This document shows, one piece after another, positions 12,359-22,831 of a stretch of DNA of 64,000 nt. The DNA lies in contig NZ_JPVQ01000003.1 of the NCBI RefSeq assembly GCF_000772965.1, positions 1 to 64,000 on the forward strand. Direction: 5' to 3'. Both the position numbers and the translations under genes were made by a program. Position 1 is the first letter of the stretch. Each line of letters begins with the position of its first letter. Under the pieces are notes generated by a model. The model saw nothing but the letters and a program-made list of their open reading frames with translations. It did not search any database and was not told the DNA's origin. Source of the DNA: Ureibacillus massiliensis 4400831 = CIP 108448 = CCUG 49529 (GTDB taxonomy: Bacteria; Bacillota; Bacilli; Bacillales_A; Planococcaceae).

Positions 12359-13140
12359 AACAAATTACGCAAATAGGAGCGAGCGTTGATGAAGCGCTTC
12401 ACTTAGCGTTACAGAAACTTGGAGTTACTAGACAACAAGTAGAAGTTGAAGTTTTACAAGAAGGTAAAAAAGGATTTTTAGGTTTTGGAGCAAAACAAGC
12501 AGAAATACGCGTTACTTTAAAAGAAGAACAAGAGCAATCAAATACACCAAATGTTGAAGCAACTGAAGTAATAGAGTTAGTAGAAAATTTAGCGAATGCT
12601 TCAGACTTAAAAGAAGACAAAGAGTTCCAACAAGTTGAAGGTAATGACAATAATGAATTACTAGAAGATGTAAACGTCATTCAAAATGTCGATCCAATTG
12701 AAAAAGCGAAGGAATATGTAACAAATATTGCAAGAGAAATGGGTATACAAGATTTAAAAATAGAGGTTGAAAATAAAGGAAAACGTCTACTATTTAAGCT
12801 TGATAGTGAAAAAGCTGCTCTCTTAATAGGAAAACATGGGGCTACTTTAAATGCTTTACAGCAATTAACTCAACTTGTAGTAAATAATACAGCTAAAACC
12901 TTCATCTCAGTTACTCTGGATGTTGAAAATTATCGTGATCGTAGGCAAGCAACATTAGAACAACTAGCAGACCGTATGGCAGATAAAGCGGTGCGTACTG
13001 GACGAAAAGTTGTGCTTGAACCAATGCCATCCTACGAACGAAAAGTGATTCATAATGCGTTAGCCAATCGAATTGATATTGAAACATACTCAGAAGGAAC
13101 TGAGCCAAACCGCTATTTAGTGATTGAACCACTTAAGTAA
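12355..13140 (+). CDS. jag: RNA-binding protein Jag/KhpB
   Basis: 261 residues. Jag-N domain at the start (VDEALHLALQKLGV), an acidic linker at about 60-115, a KH domain with LLIGKHGATLNALQQL (about 157-172) and a C-terminal R3H domain. It binds RNA, partners KhpA, and affects cell-wall growth and sporulation in relatives. GTG start at 12355 overlapping the yidC stop, with GGAGGAGCG upstream, so translation is coupled. Confidence 0.95.
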   Translation: MKQITQIGASVDEALHLALQKLGVTRQQVEVEVLQEGKKGFLGFGAKQAEIRVTLKEEQEQSNTPNVEATEVIELVENLANASDLKEDKEFQQVEGNDNNELLEDVNVIQNVDPIEKAKEYVTNIAREMGIQDLKIEVENKGKRLLFKLDSEKAALLIGKHGATLNALQQLTQLVVNNTAKTFISVTLDVENYRDRRQATLEQLADRMADKAVRTGRKVVLEPMPSYERKVIHNALANRIDIETYSEGTEPNRYLVIEPLK

Positions 13141-13160
13141 AACATATAGCAACCATAAAA

Positions 13161-13197
13161 GGCAAAATTACTTGTTTTTAAGTAATTTTGCCTTTTT
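13161..13197 (+). terminator. Terminator of the rnpA-yidC-jag unit
   Basis: A 13-bp perfect stem (13161-13173 with 13180-13192), a 6-base loop and a TTTTTATTTT tail follow the jag stop by 20 bases. Confidence 0.9.
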
Positions 13198-13326
13198 ATT
13201 TTATAAAGAATGGCTAGTAATTCAATGGTTTTTCACTTTAAACAATATGAAAAATTAAATCCTAGTTCACATTAAAGTAAGTTCGTTTTCGATTGTGTAT
13301 AACAAAGTAAATAACAAAAAAAACTG

Positions 13327-13429
13327 TTATCCACATGTGAATAACTCAATTACTTTCGTATTTTATAAAAATATGGTACCCTAAATTGTTAGTAATTATT
13401 GTCCGATGAACTTATTCCGTTGTGGATAA
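13327..13429. promoter_or_regulatory. DnaA-box cluster upstream of mnmE
   Basis: The 330-base gap between jag and mnmE has no gene. It holds perfect DnaA boxes at 13327-13335 and 13421-13429. A one-mismatch box at 13336-13344 abuts the first in the opposite direction. A weaker TGTGGATTT lies near 13474. DnaA could regulate mnmE here, or the sites may titrate DnaA. Confidence 0.7.
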
Positions 13430-13528
13430 AAATGACGATGAAAATTAACAATAAAGAAAATGAAAATTCCTATTGTGGATTTTAATAGATACCGGATGTA
13501 GAGGAAGTAGATTTAGGAGGAGCAAATA

Positions 13529-14914
13529 ATGGATTACGATACAATTGCTGCGATCTCCACTCCGATGGGTGAAGGAGCCATTGCCATTGTACGATTAAGT
13601 GGTGATGAAGCGGTTCAAATAACGGATAAAATATTCCAGTCGCCAAATGGAAAAAAGCTAAGTGAAGTAAAAACCCATACAATACACTATGGTCATTTAA
13701 TCGATCCAAAATCTGATGAAGTGGTTGAGGAAGTAATGGTTTCATTAATGAGAGGACCGAAAACCTTCACTAGAGAAGATGTTGTTGAAATCAATTGTCA
13801 TGGTGGTATCGTATCAGTAAATCGAGTATTGCAGCTTGTATTAAGAAACGGTGCAAGGTTAGCAGAGCCAGGAGAATTTACAAAACGAGCATTTTTAAAC
13901 GGACGCATCGATTTATCTCAGGCTGAAGCAGTAATGGACTTAATTCGTGCGAAAACGGATAAGGCGATGAATGTTGCACTTGGTCAAATGGATGGGAAAT
14001 TATCGAAATTGATTGGCCAATTGCGACAAGCCTTAATTGAGACATTAGCACAAGTTGAAGTTAATATAGATTACCCGGAGTATGATGATGTAGAAGAAAT
14101 GACAATTCCTGTACTTTTAGAAAAATGTACATGGGTAAAGGAAGAAATAAAAAAACTATTACAGACTTCCTCACAGGGTAAAATTTTACGTGAAGGCTTA
14201 TCAACTGTAATACTAGGAAGACCAAATGTAGGGAAGTCTTCATTATTAAATAGCTTAGTTCACGAAAATAAAGCCATTGTAACTGATATAGCAGGGACAA
14301 CACGTGATATTATAGAAGAGTATGTCAATGTGCGCGGAGTACCATTAAGGTTAGTTGATACAGCTGGTATACGTGAAACGGAAGATATCGTTGAACGAAT
14401 TGGTGTAGAAAGGTCACGACAAGTATTAAAAGAAGCAGATTTAATTTTACTTGTGATAAATGCTTCAGAAGAATTGTCCGAGGAAGATGAAAGACTTTTT
14501 GAAACCATTCAAAATATGGATTTTATAGTTGTCGTTAATAAAACAGATTTACCTCAAAAAGTGGATCTAGAGAAAGTAAAAGAATTAGCAAATGGTCGAC
14601 GGGTCGTAACAACTTCCTTATTAAAAGAAGAAGGTGTTATTGAACTTGAAGAAGCAATTGCTGCATTATTCTTTGAAGGACAAATAGAAGCGGATGATTT
14701 GACGTATGTTTCAAATTCACGACATATTACATTGTTGCACCAAGCATTAGATACAATTAGTGATGCGATTGAAGGTGCTGAAAATGATGTGCCAGTCGAT
14801 ATCGTTCAAATTGATGTAACAAGAACGTGGGAAATACTAGGTGAAATCATCGGCGATACAGTTCAAGAAAGTTTAATTAACCAGTTATTCTCCCAATTCT
14901 GTTTAGGAAAATAA
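13529..14914 (+). CDS. mnmE: tRNA modification GTPase MnmE
   Basis: 461 residues. With MnmG it makes the cmnm5 group on wobble uridine 34 of several tRNAs. N-terminal tetrahydrofolate-binding domain, a helical domain interrupted by a G domain ([28 protein letters not shown]), and the C-terminal FCLGK with the conserved cysteine. Ribosome-binding site TTAGGAGGAGC. Confidence 0.98.
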   Translation: MDYDTIAAISTPMGEGAIAIVRLSGDEAVQITDKIFQSPNGKKLSEVKTHTIHYGHLIDPKSDEVVEEVMVSLMRGPKTFTREDVVEINCHGGIVSVNRVLQLVLRNGARLAEPGEFTKRAFLNGRIDLSQAEAVMDLIRAKTDKAMNVALGQMDGKLSKLIGQLRQALIETLAQVEVNIDYPEYDDVEEMTIPVLLEKCTWVKEEIKKLLQTSSQGKILREGLSTVILGRPNVGKSSLLNSLVHENKAIVTDIAGTTRDIIEEYVNVRGVPLRLVDTAGIRETEDIVERIGVERSRQVLKEADLILLVINASEELSEEDERLFETIQNMDFIVVVNKTDLPQKVDLEKVKELANGRRVVTTSLLKEEGVIELEEAIAALFFEGQIEADDLTYVSNSRHITLLHQALDTISDAIEGAENDVPVDIVQIDVTRTWEILGEIIGDTVQESLINQLFSQFCLGK

Positions 14915-14976
14915 CTTCCATATTTATTAGTGCGATAGATTGAAATGATAATGATAATTTAGAGAGGAAGATAGGC

Positions 14977-16875
14977 ATGACAACAACAACATATGAAGCT
15001 GGCACGTTTGATTGTGTAGTAATCGGTGCCGGTCATGCTGGTGTAGAAGCAGCGTATGCTTCCGCACAAATGGGTGCTAAAACCCTAATGTTAACAATAA
15101 GTCTTGATATGATCGCTTATATGCCATGTAACCCATCAGTTGGTGGTCCTGCGAAAGGGATAGTAGTACGTGAAATAGATGCATTGGGCGGATTAATGGG
15201 AAGAGTTATCGATAAAACACATATTCAAATGCGAATGTTAAACACAGGGAAAGGTCCTGCAGTACGTGCCCTAAGAGCACAAGCAGATAAAGTACTTTAC
15301 CAACGTGAGATGAAGCGCGTATTAGAAGAACAAGATAACTTAACCATTTATCAAGGAATGGTTGAAGAGTTAATCGTTGAAGATGGTATTGTAAGTGGCG
15401 TAATTACCCAAACGGGAGCAATATATCGTGCAAAAACAGTTATCGTAACAACTGGTACGTATTTGCGCGGTGAAATTATTATCGGAGACTTGAAATATTC
15501 AAGTGGTCCAAATAATCAAAGACCGTCCATTAAACTTGCTGATAATTTAAAGGACCTTGGTTTTGATTTAGTACGATTTAAAACAGGGACACCTCCACGG
15601 GTAAACAGTAAGTCAATCGACTATAGTAAAACAGAAATTCAACCTGGTGATGATGAGCCTCGTGCATTCAGTTTTGAAACAACGGAGTTTATTATGGATC
15701 AAATTCCGTGCTGGTTAACGTATACAAGTGCAGAAACACACCAAATTATTAATGATAATTTAGATAAAGCACCAATGTTTACAGGATTAATTACTGGTCC
15801 AGGACCGCGTTATTGTCCGTCTATTGAAACAAAAATTGTGCGCTTTAATGATAAGCCACGACATCAGCTGTTCTTAGAGCCAGAAGGTCGTGAAACAGAA
15901 GAAGTATATGTTCAAGGACTTTCTACAAGTTTACCTGAACATATCCAACGTGAAATGCTTCGTACAATTCCAGGCTTAGAAAATGCGGAAATGATGCGTG
16001 CGGGATATGCGATCGAATATGATGCAGTAGTACCTACACAACTTTGGCCAACTTTAGAAACAAAACGTATTAAAAACCTATATACTGCTGGTCAAATAAA
16101 CGGAACAAGCGGTTATGAAGAGGCGGCAGGGCAAGGAATCATGGCTGGTATTAATGCTGCTGCAAGAGCACTAGGAAAAGAAGAAGTAATATTAAAACGA
16201 TCTGAAGCGTATATCGGGGTTTTAATTGATGATTTAGTAACAAAAGGAACAAATGAACCATATCGATTATTAACTTCACGTGCAGAATATCGTTTATTAC
16301 TACGTCATGATAATGCTGATTTACGTTTAACTGAAATTGGCTATAAATTAGGTTTAATTTCAGAAGAACGTTATCAAAAATATTTAACGAAAAAAGAACA
16401 AATTGAAAATGAAATTGCCCGACTTCGTGAAGTGATTATTAAACCTAACGAAAAAACACAGGAAGTAATACGTTCTGTAGGTGGAACAGAATTAAAAGAT
16501 GGAATTCGTGGTGCTGATTTAGTTAAACGAACAGAAATGACGTATGATTTAGTTGCTTCGTTAACACCGCCAGGAATTGAATTAAGTGATGAAGTAAAAG
16601 AACAAATCGAAATTCAATTGAAATATGAAGGTTATATTCAAAAGGCATTAAGCCAAGTAGAGAAGCTTCATAAAATGGAAGATAAAAAAATTCCTGAGGA
16701 TATTGATTATGATGAAATTTCAAGCTTAGCTACCGAAGCTCGTGAAAAATTAAAAGAAGTTCGACCATTATCTATCGCACAGGCATCTCGTATATCTGGT
16801 GTAAATCCAGCAGATATATCAATACTACTTGTTTATATAGAGCAAGGTAAAATTGCACGTGTAAGCAACGATTAA
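14977..16875 (+). CDS. mnmG: tRNA modification FAD enzyme MnmG
   Basis: 632 residues, usual length. N-terminal FAD-binding fold ([17 protein letters not shown], about 17-33), the conserved [12 protein letters not shown], a NAD-binding insert and a C-terminal helical domain that docks MnmE and tRNA. It lies 62 bases after mnmE and forms a unit with it; a terminator follows. Confidence 0.98.
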   Translation: MTTTTYEAGTFDCVVIGAGHAGVEAAYASAQMGAKTLMLTISLDMIAYMPCNPSVGGPAKGIVVREIDALGGLMGRVIDKTHIQMRMLNTGKGPAVRALRAQADKVLYQREMKRVLEEQDNLTIYQGMVEELIVEDGIVSGVITQTGAIYRAKTVIVTTGTYLRGEIIIGDLKYSSGPNNQRPSIKLADNLKDLGFDLVRFKTGTPPRVNSKSIDYSKTEIQPGDDEPRAFSFETTEFIMDQIPCWLTYTSAETHQIINDNLDKAPMFTGLITGPGPRYCPSIETKIVRFNDKPRHQLFLEPEGRETEEVYVQGLSTSLPEHIQREMLRTIPGLENAEMMRAGYAIEYDAVVPTQLWPTLETKRIKNLYTAGQINGTSGYEEAAGQGIMAGINAAARALGKEEVILKRSEAYIGVLIDDLVTKGTNEPYRLLTSRAEYRLLLRHDNADLRLTEIGYKLGLISEERYQKYLTKKEQIENEIARLREVIIKPNEKTQEVIRSVGGTELKDGIRGADLVKRTEMTYDLVASLTPPGIELSDEVKEQIEIQLKYEGYIQKALSQVEKLHKMEDKKIPEDIDYDEISSLATEAREKLKEVRPLSIAQASRISGVNPADISILLVYIEQGKIARVSND

Positions 16876-16882
16876 AAATTGA

Positions 16883-16920
16883 GCGTTCGAGTGCTATTTC
16901 GTTACTCGGGCGCCTTTTTT
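16883..16920 (+). terminator. mnmEG terminator
   Basis: GCGTTCGAGT (16883-16892) pairs with ACTCGGGCGC (16904-16913), with two G-U pairs, followed by CTTTTTTTT. Confidence 0.8.
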
Positions 16921-16969
16921 TAATTATAGTAATAATAAGTAAATCTCTTATTAGTAAAAGGAGAATAAA

Positions 16970-17686
16970 ATGAACGAACAACAGTTTATCGAAGCTTTAA
17001 AAGAAAAAGGTATCGAACTATCGGAAACACAAATAGCACAATTCAAAACATATTTTGAGCTTCTTGTTGAATGGAATGAAAAAATGAACTTAACTGCAAT
17101 AACGGACTTAGAGGGAGTTTATTTAAAACATTTTTATGATTCCATCAGTGCTAGTTTTTATTTTGACTTTACGAAGGTTTCATCTGTTTGTGATGTAGGG
17201 GCAGGCGCTGGTTTCCCAAGCTTGCCAATTAAAATTTGCTTCCCAGATTTACATGTTACGATCGTGGACTCGTTAAACAAACGTATTACATTTTTAAATC
17301 ATCTTAGTGAGCAATTAAATTTAAAGAATGTTGAATTTGTTCATTCTCGCGCAGAGGAATTTGGTCAAAATGTAAAATATCGTGAAAAATTTGATGTAGC
17401 AACAGCGCGCGCGGTAGCCCGTTTATCTGTACTATCAGAATTTTGTCTTCCTTTAGTGAAAAAGGGAGGTAATTTTGTTGCATTAAAAGCAGCCGCAGGT
17501 CCAGAGGAGTTAAAGGAAGCAAATAAAGCAATTAACACTTTAGGTGGATCACTGAAAGAAGAGTTTGCTTATCAATTACCAATTGAAGATAGTGAGCGAA
17601 CAATTTACATTATTAATAAAATAAAGGAAACACCTAAGAAATATCCTAGAAAACCAGGAGTGCCAAATAAAAGTCCAATTCAATAA
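16970..17686 (+). CDS. rsmG: 16S rRNA (guanine-527-N7) methyltransferase
   Basis: 238 residues. A class I SAM-dependent methyltransferase that modifies G527 of 16S rRNA; loss gives low-level streptomycin resistance in relatives. The SAM site is visible as [20 protein letters not shown] start with AAAGGAG. Despite the terminator before it, it keeps the conserved mnmG-rsmG-noc order. Confidence 0.97.
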   Translation: MNEQQFIEALKEKGIELSETQIAQFKTYFELLVEWNEKMNLTAITDLEGVYLKHFYDSISASFYFDFTKVSSVCDVGAGAGFPSLPIKICFPDLHVTIVDSLNKRITFLNHLSEQLNLKNVEFVHSRAEEFGQNVKYREKFDVATARAVARLSVLSEFCLPLVKKGGNFVALKAAAGPEELKEANKAINTLGGSLKEEFAYQLPIEDSERTIYIINKIKETPKKYPRKPGVPNKSPIQ

Positions 17687-17708
17687 CGGATAAGCATGTC
17701 CTAGAAAT

Positions 17709-17724
17709 TGTTTCACGTGAAACA
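17709..17724. other. parS site (perfect 16-bp palindrome)
   Basis: TGTTTCACGTGAAACA, a perfect inverted repeat that fits the ParB/Spo0J parS consensus, between rsmG and noc. It is close to soj-spo0J and the origin. Confidence 0.9.
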
Positions 17725-17744
17725 TTAATTGAAAATTCAAAAAA

Positions 17745-17760
17745 CGTTTCGCGTGAAACT
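17745..17760. other. Degenerate parS-like site
   Basis: CGTTTCGCGTGAAACT, 13 of 16 matching the site 36 bases to its left. It may be a weak Spo0J or Noc contact, or a decayed copy. Confidence 0.4.
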
Positions 17761-17780
17761 TCATAATTATTCCCGATTAT

Positions 17781-17808
17781 ATAAAATGTTTCACATGAAA
17801 CATTTTAT
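17781..17808. other. parS-like site inside a 28-bp palindrome
   Basis: The core TGTTTCACATGAAACA (17787-17802) matches parS at 15 of 16. The inverted repeat continues outwards, so 13 bases on each side of the central CA pair perfectly. There is no T-tail, so it is not a typical terminator. It lies in the leader region of noc. Confidence 0.65.
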
Positions 17809-17969
17809 AGGAAAAAACATCAAATAAATTTGCTTTTCTTAACATACATATTTTATATTAAAAACAGTTTAGTAGATTTAATATTTAATAGAGTACTGTA
17901 CATTTTCTATTTTATATTTAATAATAGAATATAGTGAGCAAGAAAGTTTCAAAAAGGTGGTGCCATTGG

Positions 17970-18851
17970 ATGAAAAGTCCTTTTTCACGTTTTTTCGGAG
18001 GCGGGGATAAACTAGAATCTGAGGTTAAAAGCGATGTAGGTGTTGCAGAGAGTAGGGCAACGGAAGAAGTCGTAAAAATACCAATCGAAAAAATCGTTCC
18101 GAATCGTTACCAACCTCGAACTGTTTTTGATGAAGAAAAAATTGAAGAATTAGCTAGAACAATTCATACCCATGGTGTGATTCAACCAATTGTCGTTAGA
18201 AAGTTTGACGAAAATCAGTATGAGATCATTGCCGGAGAACGTCGATATAGAGCAATGAAAAAACTGAATTGGTCTGAAGTTCCTGCTATTGTGCGTAGTT
18301 TAAGTGATAAAGAGACTGCTTCAATTGCTTTAATTGAAAATCTTCAACGAGAAGAATTAACTGCAATAGAAGAAGCAATGGCTTATCAGCAATTATTAGA
18401 ACTCCATTCATTGACACAAGAAGCACTTGCTCAACGTCTAGGAAAAGGTCAGTCAACCATTGCAAATAAGATAAGATTATTAAAACTACCACAAAATGTA
18501 CAAGATGCTATATTAAATAGAGAAATATCTGAAAGACACGCACGTGCATTAATTACAGTAAAAGATGAGGCAACTCAAGGGAAGTTAGTTGAATTAATTA
18601 AAGAATATGATTGGAATGTTCGTCAGCTTGAAGATTATATTCAACAGTTATTAACTCCTAAAGAAGAAGAAAGTGTCAAAAAGGAAAAATCAAAACGTAA
18701 AGCAATTAGTAAAGATATCCGAATTGCTGTAAATACGATTCGTCAGTCTTTATCAATGGTTTCGAAAAGCGGTATTAACGTGAAAACAGAGGAAGAAGAT
18801 ACTGAAGATTTCTACCAAATCACTGTAAAAATACCTAAGAAAAAGAATTAA
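17970..18851 (+). CDS. noc: Nucleoid occlusion protein Noc
   Basis: 293 residues. A ParB-family CTP-switch protein that binds chromosomal sites and blocks Z-ring assembly over the nucleoid. I chose ATG 17970 because AAAGGTGGTG precedes it and the product then begins [12 protein letters not shown], the short amphipathic membrane-targeting peptide of Noc; an upstream GTG at 17934 is in frame but lacks such support. ParB/Sulfiredoxin motifs are present ([25 protein letters not shown]), as is a helix-turn-helix with [18 protein letters not shown]. Distinguished from Spo0J by position and N-terminus. Confidence 0.93.
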   Translation: MKSPFSRFFGGGDKLESEVKSDVGVAESRATEEVVKIPIEKIVPNRYQPRTVFDEEKIEELARTIHTHGVIQPIVVRKFDENQYEIIAGERRYRAMKKLNWSEVPAIVRSLSDKETASIALIENLQREELTAIEEAMAYQQLLELHSLTQEALAQRLGKGQSTIANKIRLLKLPQNVQDAILNREISERHARALITVKDEATQGKLVELIKEYDWNVRQLEDYIQQLLTPKEEESVKKEKSKRKAISKDIRIAVNTIRQSLSMVSKSGINVKTEEEDTEDFYQITVKIPKKKN

Positions 18852-18856
18852 CAATG

Positions 18857-18896
18857 AAAATGGTTCCTTTTTTCAAAAATAGGAACCATTTTTTCT
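18857..18896 (+). terminator. noc terminator
   Basis: AATGGTTCCT pairs with AGGAACCATT (18881-18890) followed by TTTT, directly after the noc stop codon. Confidence 0.85.
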
Positions 18897-19022
18897 ATCA
18901 ATATTTTAACTTTATTTATTATTTTTTGTTAGAATAGTAGAAGTAGATGAAAAAATACAATCTCTTTTTATTTTAATGAAAATAATAGCTACGATGATGA
19001 TTGAAAGCAGGTGCAAAAAATC

Positions 19023-19784
19023 TTGGGAAGAATTATTGCTATTACTAACCAAAAAGGTGGTGTTGGTAAAACGACAACATCTGTTAATTTAAGCGCTTGT
19101 CTTGCATACTTAGGAAAAAAAGTATTATTAATAGATATTGATCCACAAGGTAATGCGACAAGTGGAATTGGTATAAACAAAGGGGAAACTCAACATTGTA
19201 TTTATGATGTGTTAATCGATGATGAGAGCCTTGAAAATGTTATACAACAAACAAAAGTTGAAAACTTAGATGCTGTGCCTGCAACAATCTCATTAGCAGG
19301 GGCAGAAGTAGAACTGGTTTCAACTATTTCACGTGAAGTCAGATTAAAGCATGCAATAGAAAATATTAAAGAAAAATATGATTACATTATTATTGATTGT
19401 CCGCCATCACTTGGGTTATTAACAATTAATGCATTAACGGCATCAGATGCGGTAATCATTCCTGTACAATGTGAATTTTATGCATTAGAAGGCTTAAGTC
19501 AGCTTTTATCAACAGTGCGATTAGTTCAAAAGCATTTAAATCAAGAATTATATATTGATGGTGTTGTATTAACAATGCTTGATGCAAGAACAAACTTAGG
19601 GATTCAAGTAATTGAGGAAGTAAAAAAATACTTCCAAGATAAAGTATTTAAATCAATTATTCCACGTAATGTTCGTCTGAGTGAGGCTCCAAGTCATGGA
19701 GAGCCTATTATTATTTATGATCCAAAATCAAGAGGTGCGGAAATCTATTTAGAGTTGGCAAGGGAAGTGATTAAAAATGGCTAA
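19023..19784 (+). CDS. soj: Chromosome partitioning ATPase Soj/ParA
   Basis: 253 residues from the TTG at 19023, the B. subtilis length. An in-frame GTG at 19011 overlaps the ribosome-binding site AGGTG, so I prefer the TTG. Deviant Walker A KGGVGKTTTSVNL and IDIDPQGNATSG show the ParA/MinD ATPase type. It works with Spo0J in origin segregation and regulates DnaA. Overlaps spo0J by 8 bases. Confidence 0.96.
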   Translation: MGRIIAITNQKGGVGKTTTSVNLSACLAYLGKKVLLIDIDPQGNATSGIGINKGETQHCIYDVLIDDESLENVIQQTKVENLDAVPATISLAGAEVELVSTISREVRLKHAIENIKEKYDYIIIDCPPSLGLLTINALTASDAVIIPVQCEFYALEGLSQLLSTVRLVQKHLNQELYIDGVVLTMLDARTNLGIQVIEEVKKYFQDKVFKSIIPRNVRLSEAPSHGEPIIIYDPKSRGAEIYLELAREVIKNG

Positions 19785-20625
19785 AGGATTAGGTAAAGGA
19801 ATAAGTGCATTGTTTCCAACTGAGCCGTTGAAAAATGATGATTCTATAGAAAAAATTTCTATCCAAAAACTAGTAGCCAACCCTTATCAACCACGTAAAT
19901 TATTTGATGATGAAGCAATTGAAGAATTAGCTCAATCTATAAAAGAACATGGAATTATCCAGCCAATAGTCGTCCGTAAAAAAGGCTCGAAATATGAAAT
20001 AGTTGTAGGTGAAAGACGCTATAGAGCCGCAAAACTAGCAAATCTTGAAGAAGTTCCAGCCATTGTAAAAGAAATGTCTGATGAACAAATGATGGAAGTA
20101 GCTATTTTAGAAAACTTACAGCGTGAAGATTTAACACCAATTGAAGAGGCTGAAGCATATCAAAGTTTAATTGAAAAATTAAATTTTACTCAAGAAGATT
20201 TAGCAAAAAGATTAGGGAAAAGTCGTCCTCATATTACAAATCATATTCGATTGCTACAATTACCAGAAGAAGTGAGAAAACTAGTAAACGATGGATCTCT
20301 TTCAATGGGACACGGAAGAACTTTGCTTGGTTTAAAAAATAAACGAAGAATACCAGAATTAGCAAATAAAGTGATTAAACATTCATTAAATGTTCGTCAA
20401 TTAGAAAATTTAATAAAAGAGTATAATTCAGAAGTTTCACGTGAAACATCAAAAAAAGTAAACAAAGATATATTTGTACAAGCAAAGGAAACTCAGTTAA
20501 GAGAGTACTTTGGTACAAATGTACAGATCAGAAAATCGAAAAACAAAGGTAAAATTGAAATTGAATTTTATTCTGAGGAAGATTTAGAAAGAATATTAGA
20601 AATATTAAAAGTTGAAGAGGAATAA
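19777..20625 (+). CDS. spo0J: Chromosome partitioning protein Spo0J/ParB
   Basis: 282 residues. A CTP-dependent DNA clamp that loads at parS and recruits condensin. ParB N-domain with NPYQPRKLFDD and the CTP motif GERRYRAAKL, a helix-turn-helix (AKRLGKSRPHITNHIRLL) and a C-terminal dimerisation domain. The gene carries a parS site at 20433-20448, as in B. subtilis. Confidence 0.97.
   Translation: MAKGLGKGISALFPTEPLKNDDSIEKISIQKLVANPYQPRKLFDDEAIEELAQSIKEHGIIQPIVVRKKGSKYEIVVGERRYRAAKLANLEEVPAIVKEMSDEQMMEVAILENLQREDLTPIEEAEAYQSLIEKLNFTQEDLAKRLGKSRPHITNHIRLLQLPEEVRKLVNDGSLSMGHGRTLLGLKNKRRIPELANKVIKHSLNVRQLENLIKEYNSEVSRETSKKVNKDIFVQAKETQLREYFGTNVQIRKSKNKGKIEIEFYSEEDLERILEILKVEEE
20433..20448. other. 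parS site inside spo0J
   Basis: AGTTTCACGTGAAACA, 15 of 16 identical to the perfect site at 17709, with an intact CACGTG core. A parS within spo0J is conserved across Bacillales. Confidence 0.85.
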
Positions 20626-20630
20626 TATAA

Positions 20631-20659
20631 CGAGCGCCATAACTTGGCGCTCGATTTTA
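20631..20659 (+). terminator. soj-spo0J terminator
   Basis: CGAGCGCCA (20631-20639) pairs with TGGCGCTCG (20645-20653); a short ATTTTAAT tail follows. The GC-rich stem stands out in this AT-rich region. Confidence 0.75.
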
Positions 20660-20847
20660 ATGAGTACGAAAAATAATGTGAAAAAAATAGGATGACCATT
20701 TGTATACAGTCTTGGATATTACATAGGAATTATCTTTCCTTCAATTGATTTAAGGAATATTTTCTGTGAATTAGTGGGTTAGAAAATGACTAAGTGTATA
20801 TATTGAAAACAGGTGGATTTGAGTTTAAAAGGGGTAGAATGGTGGCT

Positions 20848-21489
20848 TTAATTAAAATTTGAGTAATTTATTCTGTCACCAAAGTGATCGTAGCTGTTAT
20901 GATTGTTTGTATTATATTTTCCTTTCAATGAATAACGCTGCCAAGCTAATAATAATGCTCTAGCAATTTTATCACTCATTGAATATGTTGTTTTTAAACG
21001 AGTATTTTGTAAGACAAGCATTTCCATAAAACCGCCAACATTTACAATGCCCTTCACAGAAATATTTCCGATTGCTGGTAATTCCTTTTTTACTGCTTTT
21101 CCTGGTAAAAGGGGACCTTGATGAACAATAATTTGTCCAATATTATCTTCAGCCCCGAGACAAGCATCTATTGCTACTACAAAAGGAGCTGTTCTTGATT
21201 GTTGTAACTCTTCTACTGTTGATGGTAAATTGACAGCGTGAAGAGGGTTTTCTAAAGTTCCAATTACTCGAAACGGAAAAGAATGATAGCTGGCTAAAAA
21301 GCTTCCTGTCAATGGACCTAGGGAATCTCCAGTGGAACGATCTGTTCCGATACAACAAAAGATGATTTGTTCATGATCAAATGGAATATGGTTTAAAAAT
21401 ATATCGCTTAAACGCCAAACCGCACCAGATTGCTCATGATGAACAAATGATTTTTTTACAGTTTCATTAGTTTCATTAATATTTTGCAT
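20848..21489 (-). CDS. yyaC: Sporulation-associated protein YyaC (GPR-protease-like fold)
   Basis: 213 residues. Family of YyaC/DUF1256, related in fold to the germination protease GPR; exact role unknown. The family motif CIGTDRSTGDSLGPLTG (about 46-62) is clear, as is the ALDAC-like VAIDACLG. It is on the strand opposite to its neighbours, as in B. subtilis, where it is expressed during sporulation. Only a weak AGAGAG precedes the ATG. The last 15 or so residues are asparagine-rich and probably not part of the fold. Confidence 0.87.
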   Translation of the reverse strand: MQNINETNETVKKSFVHHEQSGAVWRLSDIFLNHIPFDHEQIIFCCIGTDRSTGDSLGPLTGSFLASYHSFPFRVIGTLENPLHAVNLPSTVEELQQSRTAPFVVAIDACLGAEDNIGQIIVHQGPLLPGKAVKKELPAIGNISVKGIVNVGGFMEMLVLQNTRLKTTYSMSDKIARALLLAWQRYSLKGKYNTNNHNSYDHFGDRINYSNFN

Positions 21490-21598
21490 ACGAAATCTCT
21501 CTTTCTTTTAGTTTAAAAAAATTTGAATAAGAAAAACTAAAGTTATATTTTTATGCAGTATATTCAAAATTTTAGATACTTATACAAGAGGTGGGAAA

Positions 21599-22519
21599 AT
21601 GACTGAAGAAAATATTGAAATTAATCCAGAATCAATAGCTAAAACTACTGGAAGGTTTTGGAGTTACTTTACAAGTGAAGAATTATGGGATTATGTCATT
21701 GCATCATCGATTAAGATTATTTCTATTCTTCTTATATCCTATTTAGTCATTTTTATAGGAAAAAAAATTATCACAAGATTATTTACTTTAAGGTTTAAAA
21801 CACCTTTAAAACAATCCGAGCGACGTCAAACGACACTCGTGAAGCTGCTTCATAGTGTGCTTACCTATGTAGTTTATTTTTCAGCTATTATAGCTGTCTT
21901 ATCTGCATTAAAAATAGAGGTAATGGGGTTATTAGCAGGAGCAGGAATTGCAGGGTTAGCCATCGGTTTTGGTGCACAAAGCTTAGTGAAGGATGTTATA
22001 ACAGGATTTTTCATTATATTGGAGGATCAATTTGCGGTAGGTGACTATGTGAAATTAACGACATCCAATGTTGCCGAAGGGACAGTTTCAGAAATTGGAT
22101 TAAGGACAACAAAATTAGTTGCCTTCACAGGAGAATTGTATATTATTCCAAATGGTCAAATTATGGATGTTGTGAACTATTCTATCAATAACTCAAAAGG
22201 TATTATTGATTTACAAGTAGGTATTGAAGCGGACATTGAGAAAATAGAGAGACTTGTAACGGATTACTTGCAAACATTACCTGCAAAGTATGAAGAATTA
22301 GTGAGTGTTCCTATTTTTGTGGGGGTACAAAATATTGTAGGAACCGAAGTAACCGTTCGAATTGTTGTCGAGACACAACCATACCAACATTTTGCAATCT
22401 CAAGAATTATTAAAAGGGATGTAAAAGATATTTTTGAGAAAAATGGTATACCTATGCCATATCAAAAAATGATGGTTTATAATCAAGATAGTAACAAAAA
22501 TGGGGGAGATGATGCATAG
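21599..22519 (+). CDS. Small-conductance mechanosensitive channel (MscS family)
   Basis: 306 residues. Releases solutes on hypo-osmotic shock. N-terminal membrane helices (about 35-60 and 80-105), then the pore helix and beta domain VMGLLAGAGIAGLAIGFGAQSLVKDVITGF (glycine/alanine-rich), followed by DQFAVGDYVKL. Ribosome-binding site GAGGTGGGAAA. Its stop overlaps the yyzM start, so they are coupled. Confidence 0.92.
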   Translation: MTEENIEINPESIAKTTGRFWSYFTSEELWDYVIASSIKIISILLISYLVIFIGKKIITRLFTLRFKTPLKQSERRQTTLVKLLHSVLTYVVYFSAIIAVLSALKIEVMGLLAGAGIAGLAIGFGAQSLVKDVITGFFIILEDQFAVGDYVKLTTSNVAEGTVSEIGLRTTKLVAFTGELYIIPNGQIMDVVNYSINNSKGIIDLQVGIEADIEKIERLVTDYLQTLPAKYEELVSVPIFVGVQNIVGTEVTVRIVVETQPYQHFAISRIIKRDVKDIFEKNGIPMPYQKMMVYNQDSNKNGGDDA

Positions 22520-22719
22520 TGGAATCTAAAACATTTCATTTAAATGATATCGTTGAGATGAAAAAACAACATCCTTGCGGGACAAACGCTTGGAAAATCA
22601 TAAGATTGGGTGCAGATATCCGCATTAAATGTGAAGGGTGCGGCCATAGTGTTCTAATTCCTCGAAGAGAATTTGAAAAGAAAATGAAAAAAATCATTGT
22701 AAAAGCAGAAGCAGAATAG
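22519..22719 (+). CDS. yyzM: DUF951 protein YyzM
   Basis: 66 residues. Family DUF951, function unknown. The motif MKKQHPCGTNAWKIIRLGAD with later CEGCGHSVLIPRREFEKK suggests a small zinc-binding or RNA-binding fold. GTG start overlapping the mscS stop codon. Conserved between an mscS gene and ychF in many Bacillales. Confidence 0.88.
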   Translation: MESKTFHLNDIVEMKKQHPCGTNAWKIIRLGADIRIKCEGCGHSVLIPRREFEKKMKKIIVKAEAE

Positions 22720-22831
22720 AAATGAACAATTTTAACATAGATAGACTTTTATATGACTTATCCATATAATAAACACGGGTCTAATATAAAGAAATAGTTT
22801 GAATTGAAAAAGAGAAAGGTCGTGTCAACCA

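Noticed and set aside
17934-17969. Upstream GTG start for noc
   Set aside because: No ribosome-binding site, and it would bury the membrane-targeting N-terminus conserved in Noc.
19329-19344. TTTCACGTGAA core inside soj as a further parS
   Set aside because: Only 12 of 16 match; the flanks are wrong although the core fits.
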